From assembly GCA_003151275.1 (NCBI GenBank), contig PLXC01000159.1, positions 178,760 through 242,759 on the forward strand: a stretch of DNA of 64,000 bases, given 5' to 3'. The position numbers and the translations under genes are program-made. Every line of letters begins with the position of its first letter. Positions within the stretch are counted from its first letter, which is position 1. Shown here piece by piece: positions 38,985 through 47,366 of the stretch. Origin of the DNA: Candidatus Melainabacteria bacterium. Its GTDB lineage: Bacteria; Cyanobacteriota; Vampirovibrionia; Obscuribacterales; Obscuribacteraceae. The notes beneath the pieces were generated by a model. The model saw only the letters and a program-made list of their open reading frames with translations, searched no databases and was not told the DNA's origin.

Positions 38985-39159
38985 GATTTGGCTCCACTTG
39001 ACCGCGAGAGTTTAAATGCACTCTCTCTCTACTAATATATTAGCCGCAACTTATCTGGTTCCATCATAGCCTAACTTCCGTATACGGTTGCCATCAAATC
39101 GGGCAAATTTTGCACCGGGTTTAAATAGACACTCAAATAAGCTGGTTTACAAGTATTGA

Positions 39160-39180
39160 AAATGGAAACCGTTTCTATTT
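39160..39180. promoter_or_regulatory. 21-base near-perfect palindrome ahead of the TonB-dependent receptor
   Basis: AAATGGAAAC (39160-39169), one central base, then GTTTCTATTT (39171-39180): nine of ten positions in each arm are complementary. It lies 69 bases before the receptor ATG. Length, AT-richness and symmetry are like operators of Fur-family metal repressors (Fur, Zur), which commonly control such receptors. The sequence is not a canonical Fur box. Confidence 0.5.
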
Positions 39181-39195
39181 ACACTGTGTTCAACC

Positions 39196-39224
39196 GAAAA
39201 AAAAACGCCTAATTTTAAAAGGCG
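39196..39224 (-). terminator. Minus-strand Rho-independent-like terminator upstream of the receptor gene
   Basis: CGCCT (39206-39210) pairs with AGGCG (39220-39224). On the minus strand the stem is followed directly by nine T residues. No minus-strand gene lies immediately upstream of it, so it would stop antisense transcription from within the receptor gene or act in the leader of the Tad-like gene at 38984. Confidence 0.45.
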
Positions 39225-39249
39225 CATAAACGAATTAATAGGTAGCCTC

Positions 39250-42096
39250 ATGTTATCGAAGTGGCGGCTGGCGCTTAGCTTGCAATTTTTTATCGCGTCC
39301 TCACTATCCGCGGGGACCTACGCGGCTGAGAATGTATCGCTCGGGACGGTAGCTTCATCCCAAAGCCTGGATTCGAAGATATCGGGCTCTAGCTCCTCCC
39401 AGAACATGGAATCGAAGGTATCGGACTCTACCTCCCCAGAATCCATAACACTCCCTGTCGATCGCACCCACCTGAGTCGCAAAGCTAGTAACACGCTAAA
39501 TTCATCGCGTGGCTCGTCCTTTATAAGCCAATCGATTCTTCCAGCATCGCCCCAAGAAGCTAAAACAGATCAAAAAGGGAAAGGTTCGATTGTTGGAAAA
39601 ATCACGGATGAGACTCTAAACCATCCAGTGACAGAAGCTCGTGTCGTGCTGTCAAAAGTCGGTGAAGAGCACAAAAGATACCAAACCGAGACAGGACCTG
39701 ACGGGACTTACAAATTTGAGCACATCGAGGATGGAGAATATTCGATCACTGTGTCGGCAAAGGATTTGCTTTCCGGTAACCAAAGCATCAAACTCGCCAA
39801 TGGAGAAGTTCGAAATTTAGATTTCAAACTTGAAGATATCGAGCCGGTGGATGTCCTACGAATCAGCGGCAAACAGACTCTGATTCATCCGGAAAAAATT
39901 GGCAGCACCACTAATCTCGATCACAAATTTGTCTATCAATACAAAACAGGAAATGATCTCCGCGACTTAATAACCAGCACTCCAGGTGTGATGAATGACA
40001 GCTATGGAAACATCATCACCCGTGGTGAGCACAACTCGATAAATTACATAGTAGATGACGTTGTAATCCCAGAAGCGGCAGGCGTCCTACAGCAGTCACA
40101 AGTAATCAATCCACGATCCATTCAGTCAATGAGTGTCGACATTGGTGGATATCAAGCCAGCGATGGTGGCGGACCGTTGGGTGCAGTCGCGCACATCAAG
40201 TCTTTGCCTATCAATAGCAAACCGAATTTCAATATTGGCCAGCAAATAGGTGGTCCGCTCGCAGGCAGCATTTTCTACAACTCAAGCGGCGCCTTTAGTC
40301 AACGACCGGATAGCATCTGGAACCGGCTTCGCTTCGAATCATCGGGCTCTTTTAGAGGGTCGTCTTACGGCATAGCTCCTCCGGTGAAGGACTATGTGCA
40401 GAACGGCCGGGCCGACATCAACTCCTTTACCAAATTGGAGTTTTTAGCGACACCGCGAGACACATTCAGGCTAACAACATCCATCAATGAAACATCTTTC
40501 CAGGTGCCTACATCTGGACGTTCTGCCACAGCCGGCGTTAAAGATCACCAACACGATGGACAGGATTACATCATTGCTAGTTACATCCACAAATTCGAAA
40601 AGTATCTTGACGAAGTCAATTTGCACCTGCTCAACGGTATTTACTATGACCGATTTCGCAGCACTAAGGCGTTCGATCCCGGGGTTCAATTCAACAATGG
40701 ACAACCGCAAGAATCAATTTCTGCAAACGCGAAACGAATCAATTATGTGTTTTCTGCACAGGGAAATGTTCTAAAAACCTACAATAAAACTCATCACTTC
40801 AAAGCTGGCTTCTACTCTGAAGTGCGCCCTGTTAGCACACTCTACAACGCAACTTACTACAACGCGGATTACCTGGGCAGCGTCCCTTCGGCGACGAACC
40901 CGAATCCTACTCCATACGGTGCCGTAATCAGTCCGTTTACAGGTCAGGCAGGCGGTCCAGGCTTCGACGGAAAAGTAGGAAGGTTTTCTGGATTTAGATA
41001 TTTGCAAAGCGCATTTTTCCAAGACAAATTTACGCCTCAAAATGGGTTTTGGCGCCGGTTGACTCTGGATGCGGGTTTGCGCTTTGACATGCAGAGAAGT
41101 ATTTACGGCAATACTATGACATTGGCGCAAACGATCTTGAACACTCCTGGATCGTCACCGTTCTCGCTCCAGCCGTACCAGAAGCAAACGACTACTGATG
41201 CTCAAGTTAGCGGAAGATACGGCGCCGCCTTTGTTCTGGATAAGAAAACTGTTTATCGGGCATCATTTTCTAATTTATTTATGCCGAATCCGGTGGATAT
41301 TTTTGTCACTCCGTACAACGTGGTGAGCGGACAAAATACACCTGGAATTTATGACGGAACACCCAAACCATTGCGCGCAACTCGTGGCTACTTAATTGAT
41401 AGCAGCATAGAGCGCCAGTTTGGTACCCGCTTTGCATGGCGCACAAATCTGTTTTATAAATACCTCACGAATTTCGGGGACTCTGGAGTTGTTGGCAATC
41501 TGCCTCTTTATAATCGCCTTACGAATAGCGCCCAGGATGCAAGCGGCGTCGAAACAAGATTAGACCTGAAGCCCAAGCGAGATGGTTATGGCTTTAACGG
41601 ATTTGTATCCAATACTATGCAAGTGGCATTCTTGCGCGGAACGAGGACGCCATCCGGTGGTTTCTATCAGACGCCTATTCCTCCTTTCATGAAATATCCA
41701 GATCACGACAGGCGAATGTCCACAGTTGCTGGGGTGGGATACAAGACACCGCAAAACATTTGGTGCCTTTTGACTACACAGGTGCTCAGTGGACTACAAG
41801 ATGAGCGCGATCCAGCTATTTATGGACCACATCTTAAACGCACTCCGTTTATAACCGATGTGGCTTTCAATGCTGGTTATCAAATGCCCCATAAGCTAGT
41901 TCAAGCTCATCGCTGGCTACCAACTTCATTTGATGTTCGTTGTAGTAATTTACTAAATCAGCGTCTGCCAATTAATTTGGGCAGCCCCTTCCAAGGAACT
42001 AGATTTAGCCTGCCGCTTCGAGTTTTGGCAAGTTGCCAGTGGCAGCTGGGGCCACAGGAGGCGAAGTTAAGTGGCGCCCCGAAGCCACAGTTGTAG
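39250..42096 (+). CDS. TonB-dependent outer-membrane receptor with carboxypeptidase-regulatory-like domain
   Basis: 948 residues. A signal peptide (about 1-25) and a Ser-rich spacer are followed by a carboxypeptidase-regulatory-like beta-sandwich at about 110-200 (GSIVGKITDETLNHPVTEAR). A plug domain follows at about 225-320 (DLRDLITSTPGV, IITRGEHNSINYIVDD, SVDIGGYQASDGGG) and then a long beta-barrel. No crisp TonB box is visible. The beta-sandwich plus plug is the Oar/SusC-like type, used for large substrates such as peptides or glycans; the ligand is not known. Energy could come from the TonB-like protein at 789. The palindrome at 39160 is a regulatory candidate. Confidence 0.88.
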   Translation: MLSKWRLALSLQFFIASSLSAGTYAAENVSLGTVASSQSLDSKISGSSSSQNMESKVSDSTSPESITLPVDRTHLSRKASNTLNSSRGSSFISQSILPASPQEAKTDQKGKGSIVGKITDETLNHPVTEARVVLSKVGEEHKRYQTETGPDGTYKFEHIEDGEYSITVSAKDLLSGNQSIKLANGEVRNLDFKLEDIEPVDVLRISGKQTLIHPEKIGSTTNLDHKFVYQYKTGNDLRDLITSTPGVMNDSYGNIITRGEHNSINYIVDDVVIPEAAGVLQQSQVINPRSIQSMSVDIGGYQASDGGGPLGAVAHIKSLPINSKPNFNIGQQIGGPLAGSIFYNSSGAFSQRPDSIWNRLRFESSGSFRGSSYGIAPPVKDYVQNGRADINSFTKLEFLATPRDTFRLTTSINETSFQVPTSGRSATAGVKDHQHDGQDYIIASYIHKFEKYLDEVNLHLLNGIYYDRFRSTKAFDPGVQFNNGQPQESISANAKRINYVFSAQGNVLKTYNKTHHFKAGFYSEVRPVSTLYNATYYNADYLGSVPSATNPNPTPYGAVISPFTGQAGGPGFDGKVGRFSGFRYLQSAFFQDKFTPQNGFWRRLTLDAGLRFDMQRSIYGNTMTLAQTILNTPGSSPFSLQPYQKQTTTDAQVSGRYGAAFVLDKKTVYRASFSNLFMPNPVDIFVTPYNVVSGQNTPGIYDGTPKPLRATRGYLIDSSIERQFGTRFAWRTNLFYKYLTNFGDSGVVGNLPLYNRLTNSAQDASGVETRLDLKPKRDGYGFNGFVSNTMQVAFLRGTRTPSGGFYQTPIPPFMKYPDHDRRMSTVAGVGYKTPQNIWCLLTTQVLSGLQDERDPAIYGPHLKRTPFITDVAFNAGYQMPHKLVQAHRWLPTSFDVRCSNLLNQRLPINLGSPFQGTRFSLPLRVLASCQWQLGPQEAKLSGAPKPQL

Positions 42097-42215
42097 ACTC
42101 CTCGAGCTGATGACTTGTAACTTATGCGCTATGTAGGTTTCCGAATTCATAAGGTCGCGCAACTTTCTGCGACTCGGTTTCGTCCAACTGCAAAACGATT
42201 TAGGGGGTACTCCCT

Positions 42216-42791
42216 TTGGACATTCATAATCTTGCATTGCAGTTTGCGTTCTTGTACGCACCATTTATCCACACGCCCATGGAACAGATAACGCCAACAC
42301 TGTATCGAGGCTTGGACCCGAAAGTCAAAGACATCCAAGTTCTGCACGACAAAGGATTTAAGACGATAATCTCCTTGCGAACAAATCCAGAAAAGAAAAA
42401 AGAAAGGCTCTGCGATCAACTCGGTATGAAGTGGATCCAGATCAAAACGGGCGTCTTTAAAGTTCCGACATTTGATCAAATGGATCAGTTTCGCAGCATC
42501 GTCAATAATCCTAAAAATCAGCCTGTTTACACGTCCTGCGAAGTAGACATGGACCGCACCGGCGTGTATATTGCAGCACATCGCATGGTCGATTTACATT
42601 GGACCGCGCAGCAAGTCGCCGACGAATTCAAGCAACACCATCAGAAGACATGGTGGCCACCCTTCAGAAAGTATCAAAGCGCAGTCGAAGCATACGCGGC
42701 TAGCAGCGCTACCGCTGCCTCCGCAACTCCAATTTCTGGCTCGTTCACATCCTCATCGACAACCGTCGTAAAAGGCAAGCGAACGCAGTAG
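42216..42791 (+). CDS. Dual-specificity phosphatase-like protein with atypical P-loop
   Basis: 191 residues from a TTG start (GGGGG eight bases upstream); an ATG at 42279 is the alternative. TPTLYRGLDP, FKTIISLR and the helix after the loop match the DSP/PTP family. The P-loop is Cys108-x5-Arg114-Thr (SCEVDMDRTG), whereas the family norm is HCxxGxxR with Gly-Lys before DRTG. Nucleophile and Arg are kept, so activity is possible, though the missing His and Gly may lower it. The C-terminus is Ala/Ser-rich. No signal peptide is evident. Confidence 0.75.
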   Translation: MDIHNLALQFAFLYAPFIHTPMEQITPTLYRGLDPKVKDIQVLHDKGFKTIISLRTNPEKKKERLCDQLGMKWIQIKTGVFKVPTFDQMDQFRSIVNNPKNQPVYTSCEVDMDRTGVYIAAHRMVDLHWTAQQVADEFKQHHQKTWWPPFRKYQSAVEAYAASSATAASATPISGSFTSSSTTVVKGKRTQ

Positions 42792-43068
42792 AAAAGACAC
42801 CCAACTGGTATCCTTATTCCCTATGATATTGCGGTAGATCGCTTGATCCTCTACCCACATCGTTTGTCAAAACTCCGGGCAGAGACCACCGTATAGTGTA
42901 GATGATGGGCAGATTATTAGGCACGGCTGCTGATTCCACTATAAGTCCGACCAAAGTAGTATCATTTGCTCAAAAAATGAAAACCTTGCTACTGACCAAG
43001 ATATGGTTCGATTGTTGAATAAGCTAAGTTTTGTCCGATTTCTCTGCTTTGTGTGAGGTGTTGTCTCT

Positions 43069-44715
43069 ATGCGAAAAGATCTATGCGTTTTTGCTCTCCT
43101 ACTCTCATTCATTGCGAGCAACAATCAGCCTGCCCGAGCCGACGTGGACTGGAAGAGCTATAAAGAAGGGGTCTATCAGGCAAAATACACAAAGCGGCCG
43201 ATTTTTGTGATGCTTACAGAAGATCATTGAGGGTTTTGCGCCAAACTGGAGCGTGAAACTCTGGTCGATCCGCAAGTACAGCAATATCTGAAAGAGTTCA
43301 TACCGATACAAGTCAATTACGATCGTGGTGACGAAGAGAAGCAGATATATAAAAAATTAAACGGTGCCGGCTTTCCGACCTTAGTATTTCTGGACGCAAA
43401 CGCAAATGTTGTTCATCAGTTTGCTGGTTACAGAACGCCTGATGCCTTTGTACAACAATGCAAAGTAGCAATGAACGCGGTTAGGACAGGAAAATTGTTA
43501 GAGCAAAAGCCAATTGTTTCGACGCTCGGTTCCCCACCGACAATGGCCACGCAATCGGTTCGGACTTACCAAAATCGTCCTGGTGCGATGCAACGGTCCG
43601 CAATTTCGCCCAATACAGGTAATCCCAATCCTAACCTTCAATTGATCGGCTCTTTTGCAAACCGTAGTGCCGCTCCCGTCATAAACACAGGAAGAGGATC
43701 CGTTTTGCTCGCAATTAAATCTGAATTTAACATGGTTCAGCAAAGACAGGAAGGATTCGATCTATTCATAATCCAGAATGGGCGCTGTTTTCCATACTAT
43801 TCACGTCCGGCGCGCGACATCAAATCTGCAACTAGCGATAACTACGGCAATATTTATTTTGCGGCTGGCAATGAAATATTTCGTCTCGCAAGCGGAAGGG
43901 AATCAAAGATCTACACATCGGCATCACAGAGGATCGACTGCCTAAAATCGAACTCCCGGGGTGAGCTCTTCTTCAGCTCTGGTGCAGTCGGGTCTGTCGG
44001 CGTTGGTGTGATCTACAAGCTGGCAGGTAGTGAGCCGAAGGCGGTGGTGAGGATAGAGCCTTCAACGGTAGATGGATTTTGGTGCGGACAGTTTGCTATC
44101 GATCCTCAAGACAACATTTGGTTGAGCAGTGGAATTGAAATGAACGGGAACATATACAAACTCATAAATGGCAAACCTGTGAAGATTTACAATGATCCAT
44201 TTGGATGCCCGGTGGGCTTCGATTTTGAGCGCAATGGAAACTTGATTTTTGCGAACGATGACGAAAAACTGTACAGACTGTCTTGGACCCAAAAAGGTAT
44301 TTTGGCGCAGAATTTGTTCACATTTACCAATTCGCCCCCCAATCCGCAGATTCTTCCTCGCTTCTGGGACGTCTCGGTTTACAAGGCAGTCGGCAATTCA
44401 TCTAAGGCAGTGGTGAACGAACATGCCGTAGTAGTGAATGAACATGTCAAAGCGCAGCTCCTTCCAGCTCATCCGACTGGCACCGTATGTGATGGCATAC
44501 TGAAATCCGAGCGTGAACACGTGCTGTTACGCATAGAGCAGTTCGGGAAGATGGGAGTTGGTATAAGTCCATTCACGGCATTATTTAATACAATGGAAAC
44601 TCTAGTACCTCGCGGTGATGAAAAACTGATTCAAGAACAATTGAAACGTCTATCGGACAGCTTAGACGAGCAAGACAAAGCAACCAAAGAATGGCAATCT
44701 CGTTCAGTAAATTAG
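43069..44715 (+). CDS. Candidate exported selenoprotein: thioredoxin-like domain (Sec-Gly-Phe-Cys) plus propeller-like domain
   Basis: One frame of 548 residues runs from the ATG at 43069 (GAGG ten bases upstream) to the TAG at 44715, broken only by TGA at 43228-43230, codon 54. Residues 1-24 are a signal peptide and 25-145 a thioredoxin-like domain: DWKSYKEGVYQAKY, the strand RPIFVMLTEDH, then TGA, then GFCAKLERETLVDPQVQQYL. The later strand ends in the cis-Pro motif GFPTLVFLD. The TGA falls exactly at the first Cys of a CGFC-type active site, giving Sec54-x-x-Cys57. Residues about 190-460 are strand-turn repeats with DNYGNIYFA, DPQDNIWLSSG and FERNGNLIFAND, an NHL/propeller-like domain. Expected role: periplasmic thiol-disulfide or peroxide reduction. 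A conventional call would begin at 43471 and lose the catalytic domain. Confidence 0.8.
43231..43261 (+). promoter_or_regulatory. Putative bacterial SECIS stem-loop of selenoprotein candidate 2
   Basis: Immediately after the TGA, GGGTTTTGCGC (43231-43241) pairs with GCGTGAAACTC (43251-43261) over 11 positions, three of them G-U, around a nine-base loop (43242-43250). Position directly 3' of the UGA, in-frame, and stem size agree with bacterial SECIS elements read by SelB. Confidence 0.6.
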
Positions 44716-44740
44716 AATGTCGGGATGATTCGTGGCTTGT

Positions 44741-46222
44741 TTACGTCTGTTTTCTGGGCCTATAATCTTCCGGTTTCATTTCGAAAGTCCATGCAACAGC
44801 TTCGCGCGCAGTCGTGATTGTAGGTGGAACGCGTAAGAAATAGGACTTGATCGAACCATCCGGCTCCGGAGTGCTGTTGAGCACTTTCACCATTACGATT
44901 GGTTCATCGTTAAACAAAGTTTTCTTGTACAGAATTCCGCACTCATCTTCGTGTATTTTTTCTGCACCAGAATCAACAATAAATCGGGACATACCATAGC
45001 GATCAATCTTGACCCTTCTAACTTCTGCGTTAAGTTCCTTCAAAATGCTATCGACATTGATCGCCGACGGATTATCGATGACCTCGCGGGGAACGGTCGT
45101 CCCATGCCAGACATGGAGCTGGTAGCCATCCGAAAAGCGCAAAGCGGGTCCAGACTCAGAGTGAAGTCGTCCATTTTCATCAGTCTTGAACACGAGAGGA
45201 GCTTGTGACACCAGCACGACTTTGTCCAAGAACATGCAATTCGTCACCCCTCTGGCGACATCAAGATAACAGCGCAGTAATCTCTTGTTTGTCGGGCCAA
45301 CCGGCAACCACGGCAACTCTTCGCAAAGGTATTCGTAGAAGGGCAACCAATCCACAACCGACGGCACGAATGTCAATGATGCAGTACCAGTTATGGTGGC
45401 AATTAAGAAGTGGAAAAGTTTTCGATCCTCCGGCGCATAGGCTTTGTCAAATTCTGCTTGGGCATTGCCGCGCACCGCCTCAAATCCGAACTTAACTAAG
45501 TTCTGCATTGAGAACAATTGTGAAAAATCAGGATGAAATGGAAACGATGTCATCGTCATCAAATTGGCGCGCAATTGCGTCGTCGGATTCTCTTGAAGCC
45601 GACTGCGGAGTTGAGTTTCGTATTGTTGTTTTAGTTGAGCATACTTGGCATTATCAGCCAATCTAATCCCGCATACGCCATGCAATTCTTTTGTCAACTT
45701 GATTTGACTTTGAAATATCTTCTGGTTAGAAACAACCATTGATGAAGGCATTGCCGATAAATCAGGCTCGGCCGACCGTTCCTTTTTGCTAAAAAACGGA
45801 ACATCATCAAACCAATTTGCTTGTGCTTTTGCCAGTTTTGGTCGCAGAAATTTCTGACGTACCGCGTCATCTACTTGTATATCAATTTGTCGCCATAGTT
45901 TTTCCCAAAGATCATCGATCTCTTTTTGCGTATGATTAGACCCAGGATTGACATCCAACTTACGACTGTCGGTGCGCGTGAAACCGGTCTGCAAAGCGGC
46001 GCACATCGCCACCAGCTGCCACGGGCTTTGACACCACAGGATAGCTGGTTCCTCTGAATTAGGAGGTGCAACGGCCGCATACAAAGCCTTAATTGCGCGT
46101 TCGGCAATATCTTTGTCAGCCGGTGTAGTGGAGTGAACTACGGAAAGCCACTGATTATTGCGATCCGTCAGTCCAGCGCTTACGCTATCAGCGATTACGG
46201 GAGTATCACTAATCGACGACAC
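44741..46222 (-). CDS. DUF6745-type protein
   Basis: 493 residues from a GTG start. The C-terminal part shows the family pattern: YQLHVWHGTTVPREVIDNPS, LNAEVRRVKIDRYGMSRF, EDECGILYKK, VMVKVLNSTPEPDGSIKSY, FLRVPP, AREAVAWTF and the terminal YRPRKQT. The N-terminal 250 residues are helical and contain PSVVDWLPFYEY. No biochemical function is known to me for this family; it often occurs with a small partner like the next gene, which overlaps its start by 14 bases. The pair is probably a conserved functional unit. Confidence 0.8.
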   Translation of the reverse strand: MSSISDTPVIADSVSAGLTDRNNQWLSVVHSTTPADKDIAERAIKALYAAVAPPNSEEPAILWCQSPWQLVAMCAALQTGFTRTDSRKLDVNPGSNHTQKEIDDLWEKLWRQIDIQVDDAVRQKFLRPKLAKAQANWFDDVPFFSKKERSAEPDLSAMPSSMVVSNQKIFQSQIKLTKELHGVCGIRLADNAKYAQLKQQYETQLRSRLQENPTTQLRANLMTMTSFPFHPDFSQLFSMQNLVKFGFEAVRGNAQAEFDKAYAPEDRKLFHFLIATITGTASLTFVPSVVDWLPFYEYLCEELPWLPVGPTNKRLLRCYLDVARGVTNCMFLDKVVLVSQAPLVFKTDENGRLHSESGPALRFSDGYQLHVWHGTTVPREVIDNPSAINVDSILKELNAEVRRVKIDRYGMSRFIVDSGAEKIHEDECGILYKKTLFNDEPIVMVKVLNSTPEPDGSIKSYFLRVPPTITTAREAVAWTFEMKPEDYRPRKQT

Positions 46223-46523
46223 GTCTAATACGTTCCGGTGTGTATTCGCGTTGAATCACTACTTTGTACAAGCCAGGCTTCAGCGCAATGGTGCTGTGTT
46301 CCTCGTGAACAAGCTCGCCTGGTTCACGCAGTTCGACCAACTTATCTTCTTTCCATGCATACATGGAAAGCCCGTTAATTTTCGTCATCAGCCTATGTGA
46401 GTGGCCAGTCACCTCACCATACGCCAAGACGACACTCTCGGCTGTACTTTCCTTCTGCGCCCCATGTGGCAACGCATCTACTCTGATTAGACAAACATCG
46501 CCCTGCCGATAATGTTCATTCAT
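46209..46523 (-). CDS. Small DUF6745-associated protein
   Basis: 104 residues: RQGDVCLIRVDALP, then VVLAYGEVTGHSHRL, then LVHEEHSTIALKPGLYKVVIQREYTPE. This is the compact strand-rich partner usually seen upstream of DUF6745 genes. Conserved His in TGHSHR and HEEH could bind a metal. It is first gene of the two-gene unit and overlaps the DUF6745 start by 14 bases. Function unknown. Confidence 0.8.
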   Translation of the reverse strand: MNEHYRQGDVCLIRVDALPHGAQKESTAESVVLAYGEVTGHSHRLMTKINGLSMYAWKEDKLVELREPGELVHEEHSTIALKPGLYKVVIQREYTPERIRRVVD

Positions 46524-46934
46524 GTTTCACGTTCCTGAAGTGCAGTAATTTTTTTAGCTTCCTAATCCGATTATAGTCCCCAACCCAGCATAAAAGTAAT
46601 GCACTCTGCCTGAAGAACTAGCTGCTTGCTTGCGCCGCTCAGAAAAAACAAAGATGACTGCTAAATATAACTGTAATATTTGCCCCTTTAAGCAGGTTAG
46701 AAGAACCAGTGGTTCTGCATCCATTGAGTCCCAAATACTCTGACTCGATTAATTCACATGGTTACTCGATTGCTGGATATCGAGCGGATGGAAGCGGGGT
46801 TACTTGAACTTGAATGGAGTAAAATTTCAGTTGACAAAATTGTGCAAAAATCAACAGAATCAGTGCGCTCTCTTTTGCCAAGGGACAGCTTCCAATTCGG
46901 AAGTACGTCATAACAGTATTAAATATCCATATAA
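46524..46934. other. Intergenic region upstream of the YchJ-like gene
   Basis: Divergent promoter region. It holds a perfect palindrome AGAACCA-G-TGGTTCT (46702-46716) and CTTCC-AATTC-GGAAG (about 46890-46905). TTGACA near 46830 has no matching -10. No ORF with a ribosome site was found. Confidence 0.35.
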
Positions 46935-47339
46935 ATGAACAAATTTGACCGCTGCACTTGCTGCAGCAAACTGCTTTATCACAAATGTTGCCAGGCCTAC
47001 CATCAGGGAGTGCTTGCACCAGACGCCCTCGCGCTCATGAGGTCACGATACTCAGCTTACGAACTCAATCTTCCAGAGTACATAATGGACACAACGCACC
47101 CCGAGCATCCAGAGTACACAGTGGATCGAACGCGCTGGAAGGGCGATCTAGAGACCTTTTCGAAACACACCAGTTTCGACCGACTTAAAATCTTAGAGTT
47201 CACTGATGGGGAAGAAACTGCAACTGTTTCATTCACCGCATATTTAAGACAAGCTGACAAGGACGCCAGTTTCACAGAGAAAAGTACCTTTGCCAAAGTG
47301 GATGGAAAATGGTTTTACAAATCCGGCGAAGTAACTTGA
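46935..47339 (+). CDS. YchJ/SEC-C-type protein
   Basis: 134 residues. The N-terminus has a zinc-type Cys cluster (CTCCSKLLYHKCC, residues 7-19), followed by LMRSRYSAYELNLPEYIMDT, the hallmark of the YchJ (UPF0225) family. The usual CPCGSGK is altered to CTCCSKL here. The C-terminus is a small NTF2-like fold (FTAYLRQADKDASFTEKSTF). The role is unknown; SEC-C motifs bind zinc. It is convergent with the TPR lipoprotein. Confidence 0.82.
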   Translation: MNKFDRCTCCSKLLYHKCCQAYHQGVLAPDALALMRSRYSAYELNLPEYIMDTTHPEHPEYTVDRTRWKGDLETFSKHTSFDRLKILEFTDGEETATVSFTAYLRQADKDASFTEKSTFAKVDGKWFYKSGEVT

Positions 47340-47366
47340 TCATGGAGCGCCTGGATAGTGCGCGAT

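Noticed and set aside
43228..43230. In-frame TGA as evidence of a non-standard genetic code
   Set aside because: TGA ends several unrelated genes here (for example at 160-162, 33937-33939 and 37218-37220) and TGG codes Trp throughout, so reassignment is not supported. Selenocysteine explains only the two redox positions.
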